A DNA stretch of 12,252 nt from CAZISM01 sp964541895 (GCA_964541895.1 CAZISM010000153.1:1-12252); one strand, 5' to 3'. Positions 1-7,174 are shown, numbered from the stretch's first letter. Notes: generated by a model from the sequence alone, not told the origin. Numbers and translations: made by a program.

Positions 1-519
1 CGGATCCTGACGGGTTTCAATGGCGAGAATGTCCGTCAATTGCTGTTCCCGTTCCTGCAGTTCCGAGAGGCTGAACTCGGCGCCGTTGATATGGCGCGGT
101 ATCTGCACATAGATGTAGCGACCGATGATGCCGCTCAGCACCACGATGATCATGCTGACAAAACAGACGACGGCCACGATGCCCTGCAACTTGAACGCCG
201 AGTGGTACAAAATCAGCGTCGGCCCGAACAGACCGACAAACATATGAAATTCCAGCCACACTTTCAGGCGACCGAATTTTTCATTGAATTCGTTTCGTTT
301 CCGCCAGGAGTAGAGAAAATTGAGCAACATCAATACCGAACCGATGATGCCCAGTCCATGGCCCCAGCGGCTGCTGGGACCCATCTCGGGATGCAGGGCG
401 GACTGATATTTCTCCGGCAGGGAAAGAAAGTAATACTCCCGGCCGATATAACCGATGGTGATCAGGGCCAACGCACCCACACCGAACAGGAACAGGGCAA
501 AGTATTTATCTCTGTACAT
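1..519 (-). CDS. Cytochrome b-like multi-pass membrane protein (3'-truncated by window edge)
   Basis: An open frame starts at the ATG at 519 and runs off the window with no stop, giving 173 residues. About four hydrophobic segments are visible (roughly residues 7-25, 54-71, 90-108 and 112-132). Histidines sit in or beside them at H54 (RWGHGLG), H92 (LEFHMFVG) and H106 (LYHSAF), followed by SGIIGRYIYVQIPR at 129-142. Paired helix histidines of this sort are the usual heme b ligands of di-heme membrane cytochromes b, so I infer an inner-membrane quinol/cytochrome electron-transfer subunit; the exact family is uncertain. Residues after 145 look soluble and charged (SLSELQEREQQ), so a further domain may follow outside the window. 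The start lies 8 bp after the stop of the 30-heme cytochrome gene, with a TGAGG ribosome site overlapping that stop, which suggests translational coupling and makes it the likely membrane partner of that cytochrome. Confidence 0.75.
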   Translation of the reverse strand, partial: MYRDKYFALFLFGVGALALITIGYIGREYYFLSLPEKYQSALHPEMGPSSRWGHGLGIIGSVLMLLNFLYSWRKRNEFNEKFGRLKVWLEFHMFVGLFGPTLILYHSAFKLQGIVAVVCFVSMIIVVLSGIIGRYIYVQIPRHINGAEFSLSELQEREQQLTDILAIETRQDP

Positions 520-527
520 GGGCCGCC

Positions 528-2657
528 TCACTCTTCCTCGGGAAGGATCTCTTCGATTTCGCCATTGGGATGGCACTTGATACACTTGCTGTTCTGATAT
601 CTGTATTTCTGCATGTTGCGATGAGCCAGGTCCATCTCATCCCGTTCATGGCAGGTGAGACAATTGAATTTTTTATAGTCGGTGTTGGTCGGATGACATT
701 CCGAACAGGTAAAGGGCTCGTGATGCCCGCCACTGGAGGTCCGCCGTGCAAAGAGGGATTCATGCTCTTCCCAGTAGCCAAACCCCCAGTCGGCATCGCT
801 GTTCTTGTGGCACTCTTCGCATTCGATGTTGAATTTGGCGGCGCGGTGATTGGGTTCCACGGCGGCTTCGTAATCGCGGCGATGACAACCATAGCAGTAC
901 TCCGGGGTGCCGACCACTCGATCCTGAGGATGACAGAGCGCACACGAGAGCTGTTCGTGCTGGCCCTGCAGCGAATAACCGGTCTGATCGTGATTGAACA
1001 GCAGATTGGACCAGTTTTCCTCGTCATGACAGCTCTCGCATTCGACGCCGTAGCGTTTCTGATGTGGATCCTCATGGCAATCGTAGCAGTGAGAGGGCAT
1101 ACCCGTAAATTTCCCCTGCGTATGACACTCTTCACATTTCAGATCGAGATGCCGGCCTTTGAGAATGTAATCAGAGCCGTTGTGATCATAGCGCACCTGT
1201 TTCCAGGTGTTAAAATCATGACAGGTCGTACAGGTTTCTCCCAGCTCTCCCTTGTGAACATCGGTGTGGCAGGTGCGGCACTTTTCGTCCAGCGATTTGA
1301 AACTGCCGGTTTTGTGGCATTGTGCGCAGGTGACCTGACTGTGTTTACCTTTTGTTTGCCACGTCTCCGCTTTGTGCTTGAACGTCGAAGGCTTGAATGC
1401 TGCCGTTGTGTGACACTCGCGGCAGGGCTGATCCAGCTCACCCTTGTGTTCCGTATAATGGCATTCGGCGCACGAGCCGTCGTCCGTCCGGTGCAGGTTG
1501 CCCTGGTGGCAGCTGCTGCAGGGCTGCTGGGTATGAGCTCCGGTCAGCGGCACATTCGGCTTTTCATGTTTGTACAACGGGGGCTCGAACGAATCCGTTG
1601 AATGGCAGGTCTCGCATTTGCCTGACAGCTCGTCTTTATGAGCATCCTTGTGGCAGAGCTCGCAGGTCTTGGGCGTCTCTTTATAGGCGTTGGTGCTGTG
1701 GCAGCTTTTACAATCGATGCGGCTGTGAACGGCGCCGAGGCGGAAGGTGGCGGCCTCATGCCGGTAGGTAGCAAAGGTAAAATTCGATTGATCGTGACAG
1801 GCTGCGCAGTCCTGAGACACTTCGCCCTTGTGGGCATCGCTGTGACAATCGCTGCAACGCGCCGAGGCTTTGTCGTAGATCTGGGCGGTATGGCACTCTT
1901 TGCACGTCAGCTGCAAATGGGCCTGCTTCAGCTTGAATGTGGATTGGCGATTATGGTCGAAGGAGAGTGTGGTAAAGAGAGTATCCTTGTGGCAATCGCT
2001 GCAGGACTGCGCCAGTTGACCTTTGTGCTCGTCCTTGTGGCAGGCGGTGCATTGTCTGTCCATTCCGCTGAATTGGTTGTCGATGTGGCAATCCAGGCAG
2101 GCGACGCCGGGGTGGCGTTTGCTCGAGCCGATCTCCTCGTCCTTGTGGCGAAACGTGCTCGGCTTAAATCGGTTGCTGTTATGGCATTTGCCGCAGTCGT
2201 TGTCCAGCCGGCCATGCTCCGTATCCACATGGCAGGCAAGGCAGGCTTTATCACTCCCCGAATAGGTGCCCGGTGAAGGATGGCAGGACTGGCATTTCAG
2301 CTGGGCGTGTTGGCCCTCCAGAGCGAAACCCAGCTTGCCGTGGTCAAACGTCTTTTCATCCAGCACCGTGAGCGCCGCTTCCAGGCCGCGATGCTCTTTG
2401 TGGCACTCGGTGCAGGTCTGGTTGCGGTAGAGTGTGTGATAACCGCGCTGCTCCTGCAGTTCCAGGGCCACCTTGCTGTGACAGGTCAGGCATTTTTCCG
2501 CCGTGATCCTGGCGCCGATGTTATGACATTGCGTACAATGTTCCGTGCCTTCCAGTTCCGTATGGACACGACTCAGTGGCCCCGGGGAGAGCCACTGTGC
2601 CGGCAGAGAAACCGTCGCCACGAGTTGAATGAACAGCCAAAGTAAAAATCGCTTCAT
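528..2657 (-). CDS. Secreted 30-heme c-type cytochrome with tandem tri-heme repeats
   Basis: The 709-residue product has an N-terminal signal peptide (MKRFLLWLFIQLVATVSLPAQ) and no lipobox or C-terminal anchor, so it is exported and soluble, in the periplasm or on the surface. I count 30 CXXCH motifs, starting at residues 41, 56, 82, 122, 139, 155, 187, 203, 219, 252, 268, 284, 316, 332, 348, 380, 396, 412, 444, 460, 476, 508, 524, 540, 572, 588, 613, 651, 666 and 692. Between 122 and 571 there are seven successive units of 64-65 residues, each with three hemes at +0, +16 and +32. Non-CXXCH histidines recur near +24 (D-x-H-K-G), +48 ([FY]-x-H) and +59, which fits bis-His coordination. The ends are diverged units. 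The family is the cytochrome c3/c7-like multiheme group; a known analogue in design is the Geobacter dodecaheme chain of c7-type tri-heme domains. The role as a long electron conduit is inferred. It lies 28 bp after the beta-helix gene and 8 bp before the cytochrome b-like gene. Confidence 0.95.
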   Translation of the reverse strand: MKRFLLWLFIQLVATVSLPAQWLSPGPLSRVHTELEGTEHCTQCHNIGARITAEKCLTCHSKVALELQEQRGYHTLYRNQTCTECHKEHRGLEAALTVLDEKTFDHGKLGFALEGQHAQLKCQSCHPSPGTYSGSDKACLACHVDTEHGRLDNDCGKCHNSNRFKPSTFRHKDEEIGSSKRHPGVACLDCHIDNQFSGMDRQCTACHKDEHKGQLAQSCSDCHKDTLFTTLSFDHNRQSTFKLKQAHLQLTCKECHTAQIYDKASARCSDCHSDAHKGEVSQDCAACHDQSNFTFATYRHEAATFRLGAVHSRIDCKSCHSTNAYKETPKTCELCHKDAHKDELSGKCETCHSTDSFEPPLYKHEKPNVPLTGAHTQQPCSSCHQGNLHRTDDGSCAECHYTEHKGELDQPCRECHTTAAFKPSTFKHKAETWQTKGKHSQVTCAQCHKTGSFKSLDEKCRTCHTDVHKGELGETCTTCHDFNTWKQVRYDHNGSDYILKGRHLDLKCEECHTQGKFTGMPSHCYDCHEDPHQKRYGVECESCHDEENWSNLLFNHDQTGYSLQGQHEQLSCALCHPQDRVVGTPEYCYGCHRRDYEAAVEPNHRAAKFNIECEECHKNSDADWGFGYWEEHESLFARRTSSGGHHEPFTCSECHPTNTDYKKFNCLTCHERDEMDLAHRNMQKYRYQNSKCIKCHPNGEIEEILPEEE
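945..2294 (-). repeat. Seven tandem 64-65-codon tri-heme repeat units inside the cytochrome gene
   Basis: First cysteines of successive units lie at residues 122, 187, 252, 316, 380, 444, 508 and then 572, so the steps are 65, 65, 64, 64, 64, 64 and 64 residues (192-195 bp). Consensus order within a unit is CxxCH, 11 residues, CxxCH, about 3 residues, D-x-H-K-G, then CxxCH, about 11 residues, [FY]-x-H, about 10 residues, x-x-H, four residues, and the next unit. The unit starting at 572 keeps its first two hemes, but its third is displaced to 613. Repeats are similar but not identical in sequence, so this is an old internal amplification rather than a recent DNA duplication. Confidence 0.9.
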
Positions 2658-2685
2658 ATTCGCCTTGCCCTATCCGATTCGGGGA

Positions 2686-3804
2686 TTACCTGGCCACCTT
2701 CTGTACGGCGCCGATATGACGTCCGACGTTGTTATGATCTATATAACCCGCTTCGCCTTTGCCCCGATTGCGGCAGGGGGATTCGGCCGTCAGCGCAAAA
2801 TCTGTTTCATCGACAAATCCCGGATTTTTATTCATATTACCTTCACCGCTGAATCCGTTCTGGATATTTGAAAAGCGAATGGCCAAGGAGCTGGAAGAGT
2901 CGGCAAAGACGCCGCTTTCGTTGTTCCAAACGATGGTGTTTTCCACGTTCATCCTGGCGCCGCCACGGGCATACAAACCATAGAGGTGGCCGGCGATGGT
3001 GTTGTTGGCTATGACCGGTTTGGCATTTTTATAGCCGAATATGCCGAACGTGCTGCGCAGCAACAGATTGTTCCAGATTTCAGCCCGGCCGCCCTCCAGC
3101 AGTATCGCATCATCCTTGTTCTGCAGGATGCGATTTTCATGAATGCGGTCAGCCGACTCTACTCCAAAGATCCCGTCATCCCCGTTTCGCTCAATGGTGT
3201 TGTTGACGATCAGGGCCGATGATTTCTCCAATACGATGCCGTCGCCGCGATTCTCCCGGATGACATTGTCGGCGATTGTGCCACGAAACGCGCTGGCATG
3301 GATGCCGGCTTTACCGTTTTCAATGATGGTGTTAGCCGTTACCTGCGCTGTGCTGACACGGATCAGCAGGCCGTCAGCGGAACAGTTGCTGATGGTGCAA
3401 TGGCTGATGGTCGGGGAAGAGGAGAATACCGATATGCCGCGCCGGGCCGATTCGATCCGGCAATACTGCAGGGAGGAGGCGTCGTCACTGCGGTTGCTGA
3501 AAACCACTCCTTCCCAGCCGGCGCCTGTTTTGGCAGGCCGGCTGCTGGTAAACAGAATCGGCCGTGCGGCTTCTCCTCTGGCGGTCAGGCGACCGTCCAC
3601 TCTGAAGGTGATGGTGCTGTCGAATTTCAGCACCACACCCGCGTCAATAGCGAGGGAATCACCGGCGTCGACGCGTATGTCTTTACGCACCAGATAGGGG
3701 CTGTGCTCAAATCGGAGCCGGCCCGACAGGGGTCCGCTCAGCTCGCCGGCCATAACAGCAGCGGTAACTAACCACAAAAGAATGAAAAGCCTGGATTTCA
3801 TCAT
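2686..3804 (-). CDS. Secreted right-handed parallel beta-helix protein
   Basis: The product is 372 residues with a signal peptide (MMKSRLFILLWLVTAAVMA, cleavage probably before GELSG). Residues 32-87 match the standard entry segment of extracellular beta-helix proteins (sPYLVRKDIRVDAGDSL, then IDAGVVLKF, then RLTARGEAARPILFTS). Residues about 98-300 are rungs of 20-25 residues with the recurrent pattern 'NN/SNCTI..N...GI' (ISNCSADGLLI, ENRGDGIVL, ERNGDDGIF, QNKDDAILL, NNTIAGHLYGLY). The end (NPGFVDETDFALTAESPC followed later by HIGAVQ) is the usual cap of this family. Such folds serve as polysaccharide lyases, NosD-like proteins or structural surface proteins. I see no lyase active-site motif, so function is unknown. 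No sorting domain is present, unlike its upstream neighbour. Two ATGs sit in tandem; the second (3801) has the better distance, 6 nt, from the AAGGAG site. Confidence 0.85.
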   Translation of the reverse strand: MMKSRLFILLWLVTAAVMAGELSGPLSGRLRFEHSPYLVRKDIRVDAGDSLAIDAGVVLKFDSTITFRVDGRLTARGEAARPILFTSSRPAKTGAGWEGVVFSNRSDDASSLQYCRIESARRGISVFSSSPTISHCTISNCSADGLLIRVSTAQVTANTIIENGKAGIHASAFRGTIADNVIRENRGDGIVLEKSSALIVNNTIERNGDDGIFGVESADRIHENRILQNKDDAILLEGGRAEIWNNLLLRSTFGIFGYKNAKPVIANNTIAGHLYGLYARGGARMNVENTIVWNNESGVFADSSSSLAIRFSNIQNGFSGEGNMNKNPGFVDETDFALTAESPCRNRGKGEAGYIDHNNVGRHIGAVQKVAR

Positions 3805-3807
3805 AGA

Positions 3808-3813
3808 CTCCTT
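3808..3813 (-). promoter_or_regulatory. Ribosome binding site AAGGAG of the beta-helix gene
   Basis: AAGGAG on the minus strand directly follows the TAA stop of the propeller gene (3814-3816). It lies 3 nt before the ATG at 3804 and 6 nt before the ATG at 3801, favouring the second ATG. Stop and ribosome site abut, so the two genes are probably translated in a coupled way. Confidence 0.7.
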
Positions 3814-5145
3814 TTAGTATAGCAACAGCATTTTATGGCATTGGCTGAAAGACCCCGCGGTCATGCGATAAAAATAGACACCGCTGGCCACTCTGTGGCC
3901 GGATTCGTCGTTGCCGTCCCACCGGACCAGATGCTGGCCCGGCGCCATGGCCTGATTCACCAGAGTTCTCACCTGGCGTCCGACCGCGTCATAGACGACC
4001 AGTTGTACGGACGATGCGCCGCGATCGCTCACCTGGAACGAAATCGTCGTAGAAGGATTAAAAGGATTGGGATAATTGGCTGACAGCCTGAAATCCTCCA
4101 CCGCAGCCACGGGATGTGTGGTATGCACAGCAGTCGTGCTGGAGGTGAATTTCAGAATATAGGACATCTGTCGTGCCGTCGACTGGCCGGCGCCCTTTTC
4201 GCTGCTGCCACTGCTGCCGGTGCCGCCGGCGCTGGTGATGGCCCAGCCGTTCTCCGCATCGACAAAATAAACATCGGTCAACCGCTTGGACACCGGCGTG
4301 GCCACAGAGTCCCAGACGGCTCCGCCGTTGCTGGTGTAGAGGAATTTGTTTTTCAGACCGATGGCCCAGCCGATTTGCGCGTTGTGGAAATAAAGTCCGC
4401 GAATCTGTTCGCCGTCGCTGGCCTTGAACTGCTGCATCCAGGTCGCTCCGCCGTCCTCGGTTTTAAGGATGGCACCGGCCATGCCGCCGACCCAGCCGGT
4501 ATTGGCATCGACGAATTGCACACATCGCATCGGGCCATAGCTGGTATCATGCAAAACCGTTGTCCAGGTCAGGCCGCCATCAAGCGTCTGGATCAGGTGC
4601 GCCGATTCGTCCAGGGCGCCGACCACCCAGCCGCGCTGTTCATTGAGGAAAAAGACCGACTGGTGTTCCGCGACATCATTGGGGACGATGAAATGTTCCC
4701 AGCTGGCGCCGCCGTTCACGGTGTGCAGCACCACTCCAGCCTCGCCGACCGCCCAGCCTTTGTTGGCGTCGATGAACTGGGTAGAGACCAGCAGATCGTA
4801 CACCCCGGAGCTCTGTGGCTGCCAGGCCTCACCGCCGTTGCTGGTGTGAAGGATGGTGCCGACATCACCGACGGCCCAGCCGTTAAGGGCATCGACAAAA
4901 TGGACGGCTGTCAGCGCGTATTTAGAGCCGGACTTTTGCACCGACCAGGTGAGTCCGCCGTCATGGGTATGATAGATGGTGTCGGTCTCGGTGATGATCC
5001 AGCCGTTGTCGGCGTCGACGAAATAGATATCGGTCAAGCGGGTGACCACACTGTCCTGCACGCTCCAGGACAGAGCGGCCTGCGCCGGCAGCATAACCGC
5101 CCATGCCCATAGAACGAGTAACCTGGTTTTCATTTTTCGTTTCAT
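3814..5145 (-). CDS. Secreted seven-bladed Ycf48-like beta-propeller with C-terminal FlgD/type-A sorting-like domain
   Basis: The product is 443 residues with a signal peptide (MKTRLLVLWAWAVMLPAQA within the first 23 residues; ATG at 5145 with AAGGAG 5 nt upstream). Seven blades are visible by the pattern 'V.F.D...GW..G..G..L.T..GG..W': GW at residues 48-49, 89-90, 130-131, 172-173, 217-218, 259-260 and 300-301. The seventh is interrupted by a low-complexity linker (GGTGSSGSSEKGAG, 307-320). This is the Ycf48/HCF136-type, sialidase-like propeller; six blades keep an H/Q/K/Y-T-x-x-GG-x-x-W loop. Residues about 351-443 (LSANYPNPFNPSTTISF, DAVGRQVRTL, VRWDGNDESG, GVYFYRMTAG, KMLLLY) form the FlgD-like/type IX secretion type-A sorting domain common in the FCB group, so surface delivery is likely. 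Its place in the operon suggests a scaffold or assembly factor for a surface redox complex; that part is inference. Confidence 0.88.
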   Translation of the reverse strand: MKRKMKTRLLVLWAWAVMLPAQAALSWSVQDSVVTRLTDIYFVDADNGWIITETDTIYHTHDGGLTWSVQKSGSKYALTAVHFVDALNGWAVGDVGTILHTSNGGEAWQPQSSGVYDLLVSTQFIDANKGWAVGEAGVVLHTVNGGASWEHFIVPNDVAEHQSVFFLNEQRGWVVGALDESAHLIQTLDGGLTWTTVLHDTSYGPMRCVQFVDANTGWVGGMAGAILKTEDGGATWMQQFKASDGEQIRGLYFHNAQIGWAIGLKNKFLYTSNGGAVWDSVATPVSKRLTDVYFVDAENGWAITSAGGTGSSGSSEKGAGQSTARQMSYILKFTSSTTAVHTTHPVAAVEDFRLSANYPNPFNPSTTISFQVSDRGASSVQLVVYDAVGRQVRTLVNQAMAPGQHLVRWDGNDESGHRVASGVYFYRMTAGSFSQCHKMLLLY

Positions 5146-5150
5146 ACGCT

Positions 5151-5156
5151 CTCCTT
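5151..5156 (-). promoter_or_regulatory. Ribosome binding site AAGGAG of the propeller gene
   Basis: AAGGAG on the minus strand lies 5 nt before the ATG at 5145 and just after the TAG stop of the ferredoxin gene (5158-5160). It supports the 5145 start over the in-frame ATG four codons downstream. Confidence 0.65.
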
Positions 5157-5157
5157 T

Positions 5158-5799
5158 CTAGGCGACCAGATGAATCTGGCGCTGATGGTCTATGAATAGT
5201 TTCCGCTCGTTATTTTTTACCATCTCTTTTTCCTGCGCGTCCAAAAAGGCCGGACTGAGATAATTCACGATAGCAATCGCGTGCGCCATGGGCATGGTTT
5301 TGATCAGCTCGGTCAGCTTTACCGAACGAAGTGCGCCGGTGGGGCAGTTGTAGACGCAGCCGCGGTTTTTAAAGCTGGCGCAACCGTCGCATTTCCAGAT
5401 CTCTTTTTTGCGATTTTTCCCTTTATGCAATTTTTCCTGATCCGACTCGCTGATCACAAGCCAGGGTTCGTACGTTACGGTCAGTTGTTCCTCCCGGGAG
5501 GTGACCATGCGGATGGCGCCAAATGGACAGTTTTTTGCACACAAGCCGCAACCGATGCAGATTTCCAGCGGTTGCGTAAATCGATGATTGGTCCTGGTCA
5601 TGCCGTCGATGCGGCAGGAACGAATACAGACCGGATCTTCACAGTTCTTGCAGCTGGTAGGGATGCGGATCGAGCCGACCTGAAATCCTATACGTGTAAA
5701 GCGGGAGGCCCCGTGCCGTCGTTCGCAGGCCAGAACGCAGAGATCGCAGTCTATGCATTTTTCGACATCCATGATGAGAAACATCTTGTCGAGATTCAT
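5158..5799 (-). CDS. Four-cluster [4Fe-4S] ferredoxin subunit (DmsB/HycB/CooF type)
   Basis: The product is 213 residues with no signal peptide, so it is cytoplasmic unless carried by a partner. Sixteen cysteines form four clusters in the usual order: C15-x2-C18-x2-C21-x3-C25; C50-x2-C53-x4-C58-x3-C62; C81-x2-C84-x2-C87-x3-C91; C137-x2-C140-x7-C148-x3-C152. This is the electron-transfer subunit of molybdopterin oxidoreductases of the DMSO reductase family, formate-hydrogen lyase (HycB) or CO dehydrogenase-linked hydrogenase (CooF). Group II ends C-RIDGM instead of the common C-P-x-G-A. Residues 153-213 form a charged tail with no membrane segment. No molybdopterin, hydrogenase or CODH catalytic subunit lies next to it, so its redox partner is unknown; the cytochrome b-like protein in the same operon is one candidate. 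Ribosome site is weak (GGAACA); the gene starts 26 bp after the barrel stop. Confidence 0.9.
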   Translation of the reverse strand: MNLDKMFLIMDVEKCIDCDLCVLACERRHGASRFTRIGFQVGSIRIPTSCKNCEDPVCIRSCRIDGMTRTNHRFTQPLEICIGCGLCAKNCPFGAIRMVTSREEQLTVTYEPWLVISESDQEKLHKGKNRKKEIWKCDGCASFKNRGCVYNCPTGALRSVKLTELIKTMPMAHAIAIVNYLSPAFLDAQEKEMVKNNERKLFIDHQRQIHLVA

Positions 5800-5825
5800 G
5801 ATCGTGTTCCGTTTTATTTCTTGGG

Positions 5826-7097
5826 TTAATCGTGAGAGGTGCTGTTTTTGTTATAGCGGCGAAGGTTATAACTGCACTCGAGTATATAGCGGTTTTCATC
5901 GCCGCTCGATCCCCAGCGGTGAGACCATTTCATGTAAATATACAGCGGCGTGGCGGTTCGATACATGAGCACCAGATCCGCCGCATGGTCCGTCTTTCCC
6001 TCCGTCGATGTTTTGCTCTGGAACTCGGCCTGATGAAAAGCCGTTTGCAGGCGAATCCGGCTGGTTACGGGATGTTCGGCAGAGATGTACCAGCTGGAGC
6101 TTTCAGCATACCAGCCAAAGGTTTTACCATAGCGCAGATTTAAAAACAGGTGATCCAGGAACAGTCCGTTCTGGGTGAGGCCGCCATATACAAATTCTTC
6201 GCGACCGGCCCGATCGTCGCGTTCTCCGGTGCGAAACCCGGAATAGAGGCGCCAATCGCGCAATGGCCGGACATTCACCCGCAGGCCATAGCTGCTGCTC
6301 ACGACGCTGTCGAACAACGAATCCGGCAGATCGCTCATGGAGGCCATGTACTTGAATTCTTTGCGGCTGTTGTAGGTCAGAGTGGCATTGATGACACGCG
6401 AGGGTGCGTAGCGCAGATCAGCGAACATGTTGGTCAAACGCGGCGAGGTGTTGATGGTGCCGCCTTTTCTTTCCAGGATATCCAGTTCGGCAAACTGGCT
6501 GAATTGCCAGGCTGTCGATAGATCCAGATCCTGGTCGAGATAGAGGTAAAAGCGATCGGTTTGGTTCTTGAAGGTCTGATAAATGGCTGATGTTGTTCCC
6601 TGATACATACGCCCGAGATCCCAGGCGACAAAAGCCCCGGTTCGCTGTACATCGGATTTCAACGCCAACGTAAGCAGGTCCGGCTCCATGCCCCAGAAGG
6701 TTCCTGTCGTCCAGACAGAATTCAGCTTGTAATAGAGGCTGGCGCCGTCCAGAATGCCGTACGCACCGACAAAGGAAGAGTTGATGCGACCCAGATCAAA
6801 GCCGATGCCGGAAGAGGTCGGCGCATACTGCAGGCGCATATCGTACAATCGTGATTTGGTGACACGATCACCTTCCAGATCCTTCTCGCCGCGGTAATAA
6901 AAAGAGAAATTCAGATTCGGCATGAGCAGATTATAGGCATTCATGCGCAACCGCAGTGCCGGCGCATTAATGTCGCCGTTGAGTGTATTTGTAATCTGGT
7001 ACCAGCGCAGGGAGGCGCGTCCTGACCATTCCGTCGCTAAAGCGGCAAACGCACTCAGCAACACAATCCCGCTTGCACAAAGTCTGATCCGTCCCAA
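5826..7097 (-). CDS. Outer-membrane beta-barrel protein (putative porin of the redox cluster), TTG start
   Basis: The product is 423 residues. It begins with a signal peptide (RIRLCASGIVLLSAFAALA, cleavage probably before TEWSG), followed by many short amphipathic strands of alternating polar and aromatic residues (for example ASLRWYQI, LNFSFYYRG, DRFYLYLDQDL, NATLTYNSR, RLYSGFRTG, WYISAEHP, LYIYMKWSHRW, YILECSYNL) separated by charged turns. No CXXCH or enzymatic motif is present. This is how an outer-membrane barrel looks. In position it resembles the barrel of porin-cytochrome conduits (MtrB/PioB type), but I do not see enough similarity to name that family. The frame has no ATG before a stop at 7137-7139; the best start is TTG at 7097, with GAGAAG 3 nt upstream, because it keeps the basic n-region of the signal peptide. 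It is the first gene of the minus-strand operon. The last strand is followed by a polar tail (NKNSTSHD) rather than ending in an aromatic residue. Confidence 0.72.
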   Translation of the reverse strand: MGRIRLCASGIVLLSAFAALATEWSGRASLRWYQITNTLNGDINAPALRLRMNAYNLLMPNLNFSFYYRGEKDLEGDRVTKSRLYDMRLQYAPTSSGIGFDLGRINSSFVGAYGILDGASLYYKLNSVWTTGTFWGMEPDLLTLALKSDVQRTGAFVAWDLGRMYQGTTSAIYQTFKNQTDRFYLYLDQDLDLSTAWQFSQFAELDILERKGGTINTSPRLTNMFADLRYAPSRVINATLTYNSRKEFKYMASMSDLPDSLFDSVVSSSYGLRVNVRPLRDWRLYSGFRTGERDDRAGREEFVYGGLTQNGLFLDHLFLNLRYGKTFGWYAESSSWYISAEHPVTSRIRLQTAFHQAEFQSKTSTEGKTDHAADLVLMYRTATPLYIYMKWSHRWGSSGDENRYILECSYNLRRYNKNSTSHD

Positions 7098-7162
7098 TGT
7101 CTTCTCACAGTTTAGTTCCGACTTGCCCAGGCACAGTCAACAACCGTGCCAAAAATGACATC

Positions 7163-7174
7163 ATTATAATTATA
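7163..7174 (-). promoter_or_regulatory. Possible -10 region (two adjoining TATAAT) for the minus-strand operon
   Basis: Read on the minus strand, TATAAT occurs twice in tandem (7174-7169 and 7168-7163), about 66-77 nt before the TTG start at 7097. No convincing -35 box lies 16-18 bp upstream of either copy, so this may be an activator-dependent promoter or just A+T-rich DNA. Confidence 0.3.

Noticed and set aside
570..1601. Long plus-strand open frame (343 codons) opposite the 30-heme gene
   Set aside because: It is hydrophobic Val/Ala/Leu-rich sequence produced by reading CXXCH-rich DNA backwards, and the minus strand has 30 heme motifs, a signal peptide and operon context.
945..2294. CRISPR-like or satellite DNA repeat
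   Set aside because: Periodicity is at the protein level (heme motifs); the DNA units are not near-identical and are wholly coding.
2686..3804. Assignment of the beta-helix protein as NosD or a polysaccharide lyase
   Set aside because: Fold-level similarity only; no nos genes nearby and no lyase catalytic motif seen.
3814..5145. Assignment of the propeller as a sialidase because a sialate esterase lies nearby
   Set aside because: The blades follow the Ycf48 pattern and the catalytic Arg triad and FRIP motif of sialidases are not evident; it also belongs to the opposite operon.
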